Positions 42,890 to 55,699 of a stretch of DNA of 64,000 nt are shown here, one piece after another. Each line of letters opens with the position of its first letter. Positions within the stretch are counted from its first letter, which is position 1. Both the position numbers and the translations under genes were made by a program. Source of the stretch: Paramixta manurensis (lineage in GTDB: Bacteria > Pseudomonadota > Gammaproteobacteria > Enterobacterales > Enterobacteriaceae); assembly GCF_013285385.1 (NCBI RefSeq), contig NZ_CP054212.1:4216001-4280000 (forward strand), read 5' to 3'. The notes beneath the pieces were generated by a model. That model was not told where the DNA came from and ran no database searches. It was given only the letters and a program-made list of their open reading frames with translations.

Positions 42890-43723
42890 ATGGCGACACC
42901 GGTTACCGCAAAGCGCGGAAAAAAACCTCGTGGCACTGCGGCTCAAGCCGCTCAGCCGGTTGGTCAGGTGCAATCTCTGACGCGTGGATTAAAGTTGCTT
43001 GAATCCATCGCCGAGTCCCACGGCAGTATTGCGTTAACCGAATTGGCGCAGCAGGCCGGGTTACCTAATTCAACCACCCACCGTTTATTAACCACCATGC
43101 AGCAGTTGGGTTTTGTTCGCCAAGTGGGCGACCTCGGCTATTGGACAATTGGCGCACACGCCTTTGTGGTGGGTAGCAGCTTTATGCAAAGCCGTAACCT
43201 GTTGGCAATGGTGCATCCATGGTTGCGTAAGCTGATGGAAACCTCCGGCGAAACGGTCAACCTGGCGGTGCTGGATTTAAGCGACCATCAGGCGGTGATC
43301 ATCGATCAAGTGCAATGTACGCAGTTGATGCGTATGTCCGCGCCTATCGGCGGCAAGTTGCCGATGCATGCTTCCGGCGCGGGCAAAGCCTTTCTGGCGA
43401 ATTTGAGCGAGGAGCAAGTAACCGAGCTGTTACATCGTAAAGGGCTGCATAACTACACGCCCAAGACGCTGATGTCACCGCAGAGTTTAAAGGCCGACCT
43501 CGCGCAGGTGCGTAAGACCGGCTATTCCTTTGATGATGAAGAACACGCATTGGGGTTGCGTTGCGTTGCGGCCTGTATTTATGACGAGCACCACCAGCCG
43601 TTTGCCGCGCTCTCGATCTCAGGCCCGATATCGCGCGTGACCGATGACCGGGTGACTGAGTTAGGGGCGTTGGTGATTAAAGCCGCGAAAGAGATCACCC
43701 GTGAATATGGCGGTAGTCATTGA
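42890..43723 (+). CDS. iclR: Glyoxylate-shunt repressor IclR
   Basis: 277-residue regulator repressing aceBAK; glyoxylate and pyruvate modulate it in E. coli. Helix-turn-helix at about 25-85 (LTRGLKLLESIAESHGSIALTELAQQAGLPNSTTHRLL region) and an effector domain to the end (GKLPMHASGAGKAFLA, ALGLRCVAACIYDE). AAGGAG lies shortly before ATG 42890. Its last seven bases overlap the end of convergent aceK. Operator-like sites precede both iclR and aceB. Confidence 0.95.
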   Translation: MATPVTAKRGKKPRGTAAQAAQPVGQVQSLTRGLKLLESIAESHGSIALTELAQQAGLPNSTTHRLLTTMQQLGFVRQVGDLGYWTIGAHAFVVGSSFMQSRNLLAMVHPWLRKLMETSGETVNLAVLDLSDHQAVIIDQVQCTQLMRMSAPIGGKLPMHASGAGKAFLANLSEEQVTELLHRKGLHNYTPKTLMSPQSLKADLAQVRKTGYSFDDEEHALGLRCVAACIYDEHHQPFAALSISGPISRVTDDRVTELGALVIKAAKEITREYGGSH

Positions 43724-45468
43724 TGACGCTGGTTTTGCGCTAAGTCGGGCGCATAGCGTTGGCAAAAGCGCTGGCGGCGGCGGTAAGCAAAAACATCTTC
43801 AATATGACCGTGCCGAATTCGTTGTTGCAACGCACGCCAGTAATCGGCGCAAAACAGTTCGCCATGCATCTCATCAAACAGTGCCGCAATCGCCGGGTCG
43901 GTACAGAGATAATGGCGAAACTCTTCCGGGAAAACATCTTCCGGCGCCACGCTGTACCACGGTTCAAGGCTTAACTCATCTTCCGGGTAGCGAGCTGGCG
44001 GAATGGTGCGAAAATTCATCTCAGTCATGTAATTGATTTCGTCATAATCGTAAAACACCACCCGTCCGTGGCGTGTGACGCCAAAGTTTTTAAACAGCAT
44101 ATCGCCCGGGAAAATATTCGCTGCCGCCAGTTGCTTGATTGCATTGCCATACTCCTCAATCGCTTCACGCCGCTGTGGCTCTGTCGCCTGCTCTAACCAG
44201 AGGTTAAGCGGCGTCATACGCCTTTCCAGATAGAGATGCTGAATGACAATCTTATCGCCCTCTTCGCACAGTTTTTCCGGTATCTCCTTGCGTAAAGCAG
44301 CCAGTAATTCGGCGCTAATCCGCGCCTTCTCAATGGTAAAGTTTTCAAACTCTTGCGTATCCGCCATTCGCCCCACGCGGTCATGCTCCTTTACCAGTTG
44401 ATAGCATTGGCGCACACGTTGCGCCGTTACCTCTTTTTGCGGAGCAAAGCGGTCTTTAATCACTTTAAATACGCGATCAAAACCCGGCAGAGTAAACACC
44501 AACATCACCATGCCCGGTACACCGGGGGCGATCACAAATTGCTCGGTGGTACGCGCCATGTAATAGAGATATTCACGATAACTTTCCGTTTTACCGTGCT
44601 TTTGGCAACCAATCGCCATATACAATTCGGCGGTGGTTTTACCCGGCAGAATTTCACGTAGCCACTCCACCAACGCACCCGGTAGCGGCGCGTAAACCAT
44701 AAAGTAGGAGCGCGCGAAACCAAACACGATGCTGGCTTCGCTTTTGCGCGTTAGGCAAGTATCAATCCACAATGTGCCCTCATCACTACGGTGGATCGGC
44801 ACCAAGAAAGCGTAAACGCCGGTGGGCAGACGAAGTTTTGCCACCAGCCAGGCGGCTTTGTTACGATAGAACAACTCGTTTGCTACCTGTAGCCGTGCCT
44901 GTGAAAGCGCCTGCGCGCTGAAATTTTCCTGAAGGTGCGCGATGATCCAGCCAATATCCCGCGTGAGATCCTGCCACGGCAGGCGTAGCGGTAAGTCGTT
45001 GAGCAGACGGCGTAACAGTTCAGGCCAGCCTTCCGTGGCGCTGAAAGTGCGCGTCAGTGGGCGAGAGAGCGTGCGCAAACGGCGTTCAGGCTGAGAGCTA
45101 AAGATAAATAGACGCTCCGGCAACAGCGCCCGATGACCGAATAAGCGGCAATAGACCGAGTTAAAGAAGCTTTCTGCGATCTCAAAACGGGGGTAATCCG
45201 GCAACAGATCGGTATAGATCTGTTTAACCCGCGCCAGAAAAGCGTCCTCAAAAGTCTGCCCGCCGGTAATACAGCGTAATTGCTCAACCACCAATCCGAC
45301 ATGGTGATCATACAGATGAATGCGCGCCTTCATCGCCTGTTGTACCGCCGGCCAGTCAGCCTGTTCAAAGCGCTGCTGGGCACCGGCGGTAATCTCCAGG
45401 AAGCGACCATATTGCGCGTCAAAGCCCTGTAGGATGGTGTGCGCAATTAGCGTATCCAGTTCCGCCAT
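43717..45468 (-). CDS. aceK: Isocitrate dehydrogenase kinase/phosphatase AceK
   Basis: 583-residue bifunctional enzyme that phosphorylates and dephosphorylates isocitrate dehydrogenase, controlling flux between the TCA cycle and glyoxylate shunt. ATP-binding loop APGVPGMVMLVFTLPGFDRVFKVIKD (about 318-343), catalytic block FPGDMLFKNFGVTRHGRVVFYDYDE (about 455-479). Last gene of aceBAK, 24 bases after aceA. Its 3' end overlaps iclR tail to tail by seven bases with no terminator in between. Confidence 0.96.
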   Translation of the reverse strand: MAELDTLIAHTILQGFDAQYGRFLEITAGAQQRFEQADWPAVQQAMKARIHLYDHHVGLVVEQLRCITGGQTFEDAFLARVKQIYTDLLPDYPRFEIAESFFNSVYCRLFGHRALLPERLFIFSSQPERRLRTLSRPLTRTFSATEGWPELLRRLLNDLPLRLPWQDLTRDIGWIIAHLQENFSAQALSQARLQVANELFYRNKAAWLVAKLRLPTGVYAFLVPIHRSDEGTLWIDTCLTRKSEASIVFGFARSYFMVYAPLPGALVEWLREILPGKTTAELYMAIGCQKHGKTESYREYLYYMARTTEQFVIAPGVPGMVMLVFTLPGFDRVFKVIKDRFAPQKEVTAQRVRQCYQLVKEHDRVGRMADTQEFENFTIEKARISAELLAALRKEIPEKLCEEGDKIVIQHLYLERRMTPLNLWLEQATEPQRREAIEEYGNAIKQLAAANIFPGDMLFKNFGVTRHGRVVFYDYDEINYMTEMNFRTIPPARYPEDELSLEPWYSVAPEDVFPEEFRHYLCTDPAIAALFDEMHGELFCADYWRALQQRIRHGHIEDVFAYRRRQRFCQRYAPDLAQNQRHQ

Positions 45469-45492
45469 CTCTCATCTCACTTACGGCTCGAA

Positions 45493-46800
45493 TTAACCAA
45501 ACTGCTGCTCTTCGGTCGACCCGGTTAATGCCGTGACCGAGGAGACGCCGCCCTGAATAATGGTGGTGACGTTATCAAAGTAGCCGGTTCCGACTTCTTG
45601 TTGATGTGAGGAGAAGGTATATCCCTGTTTAATAGCGGCGAACTCCGGTTGCTGCACTTTCTCCACGTAGTGCCTCATACCTTCGCCCTGCGCATACGCG
45701 TGCGCCAGGTCGAACATGTTGAACCACATGCTATGGATACCGGCCAGCGTGATGAATTGGTATTTGTACCCCATATCTGCCAGTGTCTGCTGAAAGTGAG
45801 CGATGGTGGCGTCGTCGAGGTTCTTCTTCCAGTTGAAGGAAGGGGAACAGTTATACGCCAGTAATTTGCCGGGAAAACGCGCGTGGATCGCCTCGGCAAA
45901 CCGTCGTGCCTGCTGTAAATCTGGCGTAGAGGTTTCACACCACAGAACATCGGCGTAGGGTGCATAAGCCAATCCACGGCTGATCGCCTGCTCTACCCCG
46001 GAACGGGTGCGGAAGAAGCCCTCTGGCGTGCGTTCTCCGGTGATAAACGGGCGATCGTACTCGTCGCAATCTGAAGTCAGTAAATCCGCCGCATCGGCAT
46101 CGGTGCGGGCAATCAGCACCGTGGGAACCTCCATCACATCTGCCGCCAGACGCGCCGCCACCAGTTTTTGGATTGCCTCTTGCGTTGGCACCAGCACTTT
46201 GCCGCCCATATGACCGCACTTCTTCACCGAGGCCAGTTGGTCCTCAAAATGGACGCCTGCCGCCCCTGCCTGGATCATCGCTTTCATTAATTCGAAGGCG
46301 TTGAGAATGCCGCCAAAGCCTGCTTCGGCATCGGCCACAATCGGTAGAAAATAATCGACATAGCGTGTATCGCCGGGTTCAATCTGATTGGCCCACTGAA
46401 TCTGGTCGGCGCGCTGGAAGCTGTTGTTAATGCGCTCGACAACGGATGGCACCGAGTTAGCCGGATACAGCGACTGATCCGGGTACATGCTGGCCGCCAG
46501 GTTGGCATCAGCCGCAACCTGCCAGCCGGAGAGATAAATCGCCTCAATGCCGGCTTTTGCCTGTTGTAAAGCCTGGCCGCCGGTTAACGCGCCCAAACTA
46601 TTAACATAATCTTTTTTCGCGCCACCGTTTAATAGCGCCCAGAGTTTTTCCGCGCCGCGCTGAGCAAGCGTATTAACCGGGTTTATCGATCCGCGTAATT
46701 TCACTACCTCGGCGGCGCTATAGGGACGTGTAATGCCTTCCCAGCGTGCATGGCGCCAGGATTGTTCCGTTTGCTGGATTTGTTGGGTACGTGAGGTCAT
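45493..46800 (-). CDS. aceA: Isocitrate lyase
   Basis: 435-residue enzyme splitting isocitrate into glyoxylate and succinate. Catalytic loop KKCGHMGGK with Cys195 at the E. coli position; GITRPYSAAEVVKLRGS at the N-terminus and YNCSPSFNWKKNL later are conserved. AAGGAGCATTTGCC precedes ATG 46800. Middle gene of aceBAK, 19 bases after aceB. Confidence 0.97.
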   Translation of the reverse strand: MTSRTQQIQQTEQSWRHARWEGITRPYSAAEVVKLRGSINPVNTLAQRGAEKLWALLNGGAKKDYVNSLGALTGGQALQQAKAGIEAIYLSGWQVAADANLAASMYPDQSLYPANSVPSVVERINNSFQRADQIQWANQIEPGDTRYVDYFLPIVADAEAGFGGILNAFELMKAMIQAGAAGVHFEDQLASVKKCGHMGGKVLVPTQEAIQKLVAARLAADVMEVPTVLIARTDADAADLLTSDCDEYDRPFITGERTPEGFFRTRSGVEQAISRGLAYAPYADVLWCETSTPDLQQARRFAEAIHARFPGKLLAYNCSPSFNWKKNLDDATIAHFQQTLADMGYKYQFITLAGIHSMWFNMFDLAHAYAQGEGMRHYVEKVQQPEFAAIKQGYTFSSHQQEVGTGYFDNVTTIIQGGVSSVTALTGSTEEQQFG

Positions 46801-46819
46801 GGCAAATGCTCCTTTTTTC

Positions 46820-48418
46820 TCAAGGAATCAAGCGGTAGCCCGGCAGAGTTAAAAACTCAACCAGCTCGGGTTCGGTGGTAATACGTTCCATCAGGCGCGC
46901 GGCTTCATCGAATCGTCCCTGACAGAACCGCTGGTCGCCCAACTCTTCCTGGATCACCCGAATTTCTTCGGCCAGCAGGTCGCGAAATAGGGCTTGCGTG
47001 ACAACCTGCCCGTTATCCAGCGTTTTTTCGTGGCGGATCCATTGCCAGATCGAGGTACGAGAAATTTCCGCCGTAGCGGCATCCTCCATCAGGCCGTAAA
47101 TCGGCACACAACCGTTACCTGAGATCCAGGCTTCGATGTATTGCAGCGCCACGCGGATGTTGGCGCGCATGCCCGCTTCGGTGCGAGCGCCGCGACAAGG
47201 TTCCAGCAATTGTGCCGCAGTAATGGGCGCGTCTTCTTCACGCAACACATCGAGCTGATTAGGCTTTTCACCCAACGCACGGTCAAATACCGCCATTACT
47301 GTATCCGCAAGACCAGGGTGGGCCACCCAAGTGCCATCGTGACCATTCGCCGCTTCGCGTTCTTTATCCGCCTTCACTTTTTGTAGAACTTGAGCGTTCC
47401 GTTCCGGATCTTTACTGGGTATAAACGCCGCCATGCCGCCCATCGCAAACGCGCCGCGGCGATGGCAGGTTTTGATCAATAAGCGCGAGTAAGCATCAAG
47501 AAATGCTTGATCCATGGTGACAGATTGGCGATCGGGCAGGACGCGATCGGGATGGTTTTTCAGCGTTTTGATGTAGCTGAAGATATAATCCCAGCGCCCG
47601 CAATTCAGCCCAACAATGTGATCGCGCAGATGAAAAAGGATCTCATCCATTTGAAACACAGCCGGTAAGGTTTCGATCAATAACGTTGCTTTAATGGTGC
47701 CGCGCGGTAGCGAGAAGCGATCTTCGGTAAAGCTGAACACTTCACCCCACCAAGCCGCCTCTTGCCAGGATTGGGTTTTCGGCAAGTAGAAGTAAGGCCC
47801 ACTGCCTTTTTGTCGCAGAGCTTTCACGTTGTGAAAGAAGTAGAGCGCGAAATCAAACAAGCCGGCCGGGATCGGCTCATCGCGCCATGTCACATGCTTT
47901 TCTGGTAGGTGCAAGCCGCGTACACGGCAGATCAATACCGCCGGATTGGGGTTAAGTTGGTAACGTTTTCCCGCTTCGTTGGTATAGCTGATGGTGCCGT
48001 TTACCGCATCGCGCAGATTGATCTGACCGTCAATCACCTTTTCCCAGGTTGGCGATAAAGAGTCTTCAAAATCGGCCATAAATACGTTCACGTTAGCGTT
48101 CAGCGCATTGATTACCATCTTGCGTTCTACCGGCCCGGTAATTTCTACCCGGCGGTTTTGCAGATCGAGCGGAATGCCACGAATTTTCCACTCTCGATTT
48201 CTAATGGAATAGGTTTCCGAAATAAAATTCGGTAAGGTTCCGGCATCAATTTGCCGTTGCTCCATGGTGCGAGTGGCTAATAAGGCGTTGCGCTTTGCGG
48301 TGAAACGCGTCGCCAGTTCGCTAAGGAACGCGATAGCTTCCGGTGTCAGGATCTCTTTTTCTTGTGCGCCAAAGGGTTGTTTAAAGGCCAGTTCAGCGTT
48401 AACGGTGGATTGTGTCAT
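46820..48418 (-). CDS. aceB: Malate synthase A
   Basis: 532-residue enzyme condensing glyoxylate with acetyl-CoA to malate. TIM-barrel blocks LICRVRGLHLPEKHV, FHLRDHIVGLNCGRWDYIFSYIKT and the C-terminal MEDAATAEISRTSIWQWIRH with the catalytic acid. Start MTQSTVNAELAFKQPFG at 48418 has GAGGAG upstream and gives the family length. First gene of aceBAK; an IclR-like site lies about 110 bases upstream. Confidence 0.97.
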   Translation of the reverse strand: MTQSTVNAELAFKQPFGAQEKEILTPEAIAFLSELATRFTAKRNALLATRTMEQRQIDAGTLPNFISETYSIRNREWKIRGIPLDLQNRRVEITGPVERKMVINALNANVNVFMADFEDSLSPTWEKVIDGQINLRDAVNGTISYTNEAGKRYQLNPNPAVLICRVRGLHLPEKHVTWRDEPIPAGLFDFALYFFHNVKALRQKGSGPYFYLPKTQSWQEAAWWGEVFSFTEDRFSLPRGTIKATLLIETLPAVFQMDEILFHLRDHIVGLNCGRWDYIFSYIKTLKNHPDRVLPDRQSVTMDQAFLDAYSRLLIKTCHRRGAFAMGGMAAFIPSKDPERNAQVLQKVKADKEREAANGHDGTWVAHPGLADTVMAVFDRALGEKPNQLDVLREEDAPITAAQLLEPCRGARTEAGMRANIRVALQYIEAWISGNGCVPIYGLMEDAATAEISRTSIWQWIRHEKTLDNGQVVTQALFRDLLAEEIRVIQEELGDQRFCQGRFDEAARLMERITTEPELVEFLTLPGYRLIP

Positions 48419-48528
48419 TACGGTGCTCCTCTCGATCTTATCTGGTTTGTACTGCCTGATGTGGATCGCGCGCGGCTGTGCAATTTTCATGCGACAAGAT
48501 CAAGACTACGTTCAGTTATTTATAAAAT

Positions 48529-48543
48529 CAAAAACAATTTCCA
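48529..48543 (-). promoter_or_regulatory. IclR-like operator upstream of aceB
   Basis: The plus strand reads CAAAAACAATTTCCA, matching TGGAAATNATTTCCA at 11 of 14 defined positions with one perfect half. It lies 111 bases before the aceB start in an AT-rich leader, the expected region for aceBAK repression. Confidence 0.5.
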
Positions 48544-48622
48544 TTTTTAAATATAAACACACATACATTATTGATAAACAAAGAGTTAAAGGCAGGTTTA
48601 TGCAGGAAGGAATTTTCATAAT

Positions 48623-48645
48623 AAAAAAGGCGCCATTTGGCGCCG
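48623..48645 (-). terminator. Terminator of metA
   Basis: On the minus strand GGCGCC-AAAT-GGCGCC is followed by a T6 run, 33 bases after the metA stop. Confidence 0.9.
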
Positions 48646-48676
48646 TTGATCGAAGAGAGTGTTATTGAAGGGAAAC

Positions 48677-49606
48677 TTAGTCGAGAGTCGGGTTCATATG
48701 CCGTAGATCGAAAGGTGTGATTTGATAGACGTAGTAGTTTAACCAGTTTGAAAACAGCAAATTACCGTGGCTACGCCAGCTCGCGCGTGGCGGGTTTTGT
48801 GGATCGTTATTTGGGAAGTAGTTATAGGGAACATCCGGGCTCAGCCCGGCTTCAATATCGCGGAAATATTCGCCTGAGAGTGTAAGCGGATCATATTCCG
48901 GATGTCCGGTAACAAACGCCAAGCGTTTATCTTTGCTGGCGAATAAGTAAGCACCGGTTTGGTCAGACTCAGCAAACAACTCCAGATCGGTATAGTCGCG
49001 CAGTAATTCAGTCGGGAAGTCGGCATAGCGTGAATGTGGCGCCAGGAAGGTGTCATCAAAGCCGCGTGTCAGCAGAGCGTGCGGATGTAAGATCTGATGT
49101 TCGTAGACGCCTGATAGTTTTTTTTCTCGCGTTTGTTTTGGAATGCCATACAAAATGTTGAGTGCCGCCTGTACCGCCCAACAGACAAAAAGCGTTGAGG
49201 TGACATGTTCTTTTGCCCAGTGGAGTACCCGCTGAATTTGCGGCCAGTAGGCGACATCATTGAACTCCACTAATCCCAGCGGCGCACCGGTCACGATCAA
49301 GCCGTCAAAGTTATCGTGCTGGATGTCTGTAAAGTTACAGTAGAAGTTATTCAGGTGTTCCATCGGCGTATTGCGTGATTCACGGCTATCAATACGCAAT
49401 AGTTGGATATCGATCTGTAAGGGTGAGTTTGAGAGCAGGCGTAAGAACTGGTTTTCCGTCTCAATTTTTTTGGGCATTAAGTTAAGTACCAACACTTTTA
49501 ACGGGCGAATTTCCTGCGTGCTGGCGCGTGAAGACGTCATGACAAAGACGTTTTCATTGCGCAAAAAATTGACGGCGGGTAATTCATCGGGAACCCTGAT
49601 TGGCAT
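48677..49606 (-). CDS. metA: Homoserine O-succinyltransferase
   Basis: 309-residue enzyme, first committed step of methionine synthesis. Catalytic triad Cys142 (LFVCWAVQA), His235 and Glu237 (VTGHPEYDP) at E. coli positions; Gly111 (GAPLGLVEF) is the residue associated with succinyl rather than acetyl specificity. AAAGCAGG precedes the start. Four MetJ-box-like octamers lie upstream, indicating repression by SAM-bound MetJ. Confidence 0.97.
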   Translation of the reverse strand: MPIRVPDELPAVNFLRNENVFVMTSSRASTQEIRPLKVLVLNLMPKKIETENQFLRLLSNSPLQIDIQLLRIDSRESRNTPMEHLNNFYCNFTDIQHDNFDGLIVTGAPLGLVEFNDVAYWPQIQRVLHWAKEHVTSTLFVCWAVQAALNILYGIPKQTREKKLSGVYEHQILHPHALLTRGFDDTFLAPHSRYADFPTELLRDYTDLELFAESDQTGAYLFASKDKRLAFVTGHPEYDPLTLSGEYFRDIEAGLSPDVPYNYFPNNDPQNPPRASWRSHGNLLFSNWLNYYVYQITPFDLRHMNPTLD

Positions 49607-49625
49607 AACCTGCTTTCCTCACAAC

Positions 49626-49657
49626 ATACGTTTATACGTTTAGACATCCAGATAGCT
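49626..49657 (-). promoter_or_regulatory. Tandem MetJ boxes upstream of metA
   Basis: Plus-strand octamers ATACGTTT, ATACGTTT, AGACATCC and AGATAGCT lie end to end; against AGACGTCT they score 6, 6, 6 and 5 of 8. Tandem weak boxes are how MetJ binds cooperatively. They lie 20-51 bases before the metA start. Confidence 0.7.
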
Positions 49658-49828
49658 GAAGATACCTTGAGCACGGGCAAATGTCGAGACTTCATCCGAT
49701 AGTTGAAAATGTTTCAACACCTTAGGGATAAGGAGGGATTGGCATGTAGATTGAAGCAGGTGTTTATGCTGCCTGATGGCGGTTTATATCGCGTTTTATT
49801 ATGTGGATGGGGATGGGTAACGCAAACG

Positions 49829-49856
49829 AAAAAAGCCCCGTACGTCAGTACGGGGC
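49829..49856 (-). terminator. Terminator of the rRNA operon
   Basis: On the minus strand GCCCCGTAC-TGAC-GTACGGGGC is followed by a T6 run, 16 bases beyond the 5S gene. Confidence 0.92.
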
Positions 49857-49871
49857 CTCGTTCTTGATATA

Positions 49872-49991
49872 ATGCCTGGCAGTTCCCTACTCTCGCATGG
49901 GGAGACCCCACACTACCATCGGCGCTACGGCGTTTCACTTCTGAGTTCGGCATGGGGTCAGGTGGGACCACCGCGCTAGTGCCGCCAGGCA
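49872..49991 (-). rRNA. rrf: 5S ribosomal RNA
   Basis: 120 bases on the minus strand beginning TGCCTGGCGGC and ending GCCAGGCAT, with the conserved CCGAACTCAGAAGTGAAAC segment. Last RNA of the operon; the spacer to 23S is long (206 bases). Confidence 0.97.
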
Positions 49992-50013
49992 AATTCTTGC
50001 TGCACGGAACGAA

Positions 50014-50110
50014 TATAACGCTCTGCTGCTGCGTTGCCTGCGCTTGCAAAGTCAGTCACATACCTTATGTATGCTCCCTCCTTTCCTGCGCTGGTCGCCT
50101 TGCTTCAGCA
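50014..50110 (-). repeat. ERIC-like element in the 23S-5S spacer
   Basis: On the minus strand the segment contains GGGAGCATACATAAGGTATG followed by TGACTGAC and then GCGCAGGCAACGCAGC, resembling the centre and right part of ERIC repeats (GGAGC-TACATAAGTA-GTGACTG...GCCAAC-CAGC). The centre CATAC-CTTAT-GTATG (50059-50073) is palindromic. The outer TATACCC ends are not clear, so the copy is degenerate. Confidence 0.5.
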
Positions 50111-50197
50111 CGTTCTCTTTCGTTCCCGCAAATGCTTTTATCCGGTAAACTCGCTGAAAATCAAAACCGCGTCTCTCAAGAACGCCTCTGGCGTTGT

Positions 50198-53104
<2,907 letters not shown>

Positions 53105-53224
53105 TCACAACCCACAGGCGTCCTGTGCGTTATGAGCATTTGAGAGACTCGAACGCGCCGCTTTCTTTTCTTATTACGGAGAAAAGAAACAGCACGTCGT
53201 TTCAATTTTCAGCTTGTTCCGGAT

Positions 53225-53236
53225 TGTTAAAGAGCA
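53225..53236 (-). promoter_or_regulatory. boxA antitermination site in the 16S-23S spacer
   Basis: TGCTCTTTAACA on the minus strand between tRNA-Glu and 23S, the Nus-factor boxA that keeps polymerase reading through the 23S gene. Confidence 0.85.
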
Positions 53237-53311
53237 AATATCTCAAACGTGACTCTTGCAAGTCAGCTTTGAGATATAACGGCACGCAACTTTCACTCAC
53301 ATACCAGCAAG

Positions 53312-53387
53312 TGGCGTCCCCTAGGGGATTCGAACCCCTGTTACCGCCGTGAAAGGGCGGTGTCCTGGGCCTCTAGACGAAGGGGAC
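53312..53387 (-). tRNA. gltT-like: tRNA-Glu (UUC)
   Basis: 76 bases on the minus strand: acceptor GTCCCCT, anticodon loop with CTTTCAC (anticodon TTC), TTCGAAT in the T arm, and an encoded CCA end. The only tRNA in the 16S-23S spacer, the tRNA-Glu class of rRNA operon as in E. coli rrnE. Confidence 0.97.
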
Positions 53388-53561
53388 GTGAAATTTGCTT
53401 TACGAATCACCGATTCGTTAATTTCACGTAAGGGCGAGGTTTTTCTTCAGAAAACCGAGCGACATTGTCTTTTGTCGCAGCACCCCCAACGTGTAAACGC
53501 CTTGCTCATGACTTCTTATCAGACAATCTGTGTGAGCACTTCGCGGGAAAGTATCTTCAGG

Positions 53562-55103
<1,542 letters not shown>

Positions 55104-55238
55104 AAAAGTGTCTGATGCTCAAAGAATTAAAACTGTTTATAAAATCAGTAGTCACTCTTCAAGACTTGATATTTTGTTGCATCCGCAGATGCTTGCGATA
55201 TCAATCCTGCGAGTGCCCACACAGATTGTCTGATAAAT

Positions 55239-55250
55239 TGTTAAAGAGCA
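55239..55250 (-). promoter_or_regulatory. boxA antitermination site in the rRNA leader
   Basis: TGCTCTTTAACA on the minus strand, followed by AATTTATCAGACAATC as in E. coli rrn leaders. Loads the antitermination complex. Confidence 0.9.
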
Positions 55251-55289
55251 GTGCGAACAGCGGCTTAACCGCCTGTCGCGAGGTGGCGT

Positions 55290-55317
55290 ATATTACGCTT
55301 TCCTCCCGCAGAGTCAA
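55290..55317 (-). promoter_or_regulatory. rRNA operon promoter P2
   Basis: Minus strand -35 TTGACT (55312-55317), 16-base spacer and -10 TAATAT (55290-55295), with a GC-containing start region. Position relative to P1 and boxA matches E. coli P2. Confidence 0.8.
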
Positions 55318-55414
55318 CCCCGTTTTTCAGAAGTTTTCTCTTTCGCTAGCCGAATGTTTCCGGCTTTCTCAACCCGGCGGCCTGTAAGCCGTTGTGCCGT
55401 GTTGATGGAGGCGC

Positions 55415-55442
55415 ATTATAGGGAGTTTCCCGCCGCCCGCAA
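55415..55442 (-). promoter_or_regulatory. rRNA operon promoter P1
   Basis: Minus strand -35 TTGCGG (55437-55442), 16-base spacer and consensus -10 TATAAT (55415-55420), followed by a GC-rich discriminator GCGCCTCC, the hallmark of growth-rate and ppGpp control. Confidence 0.88.
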
Positions 55443-55506
55443 CCACTAATTTACCCAAAAAAGCCCGTTCGCTGCATTCCACAGCAAAACCGGCGTTTAT
55501 ACCCGG

Positions 55507-55527
55507 TTATACACAAACTTATCCACA
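55507..55527 (+). promoter_or_regulatory. Two DnaA boxes between rrn P1 and purH
   Basis: TTATACACA (55507-55515) and TTATCCACA (55519-55527), both perfect TTATNCACA boxes in direct orientation, starts 12 bases apart. They lie 65-90 bases upstream of the rrn P1 -35 and about 50-70 bases upstream of the purH -10. Confidence 0.65.
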
Positions 55528-55559
55528 TTTATTAACCAGACTAAATTTAGACGAGCATC

Positions 55560-55575
55560 GCGCAAACGTTTTCGC
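55560..55575 (+). promoter_or_regulatory. PurR operator of purHD
   Basis: GCGCAAACGTTTTCGC is a textbook PurR site. It sits directly before the likely -10 (TACAAT, 55576-55581), so repressor with bound hypoxanthine or guanine would block the promoter. Confidence 0.92.
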
Positions 55576-55699
55576 TACAATGCCTCGCGACGTCACGGAT
55601 GCCCCTTTTCGGGGCGTTACCTCAAACCTGGCACGCAAATATCGCTAAGCTTGAGGTAACGCTCTTTATTTGCGAACCAAAGCCAAGGGATCAATCACC

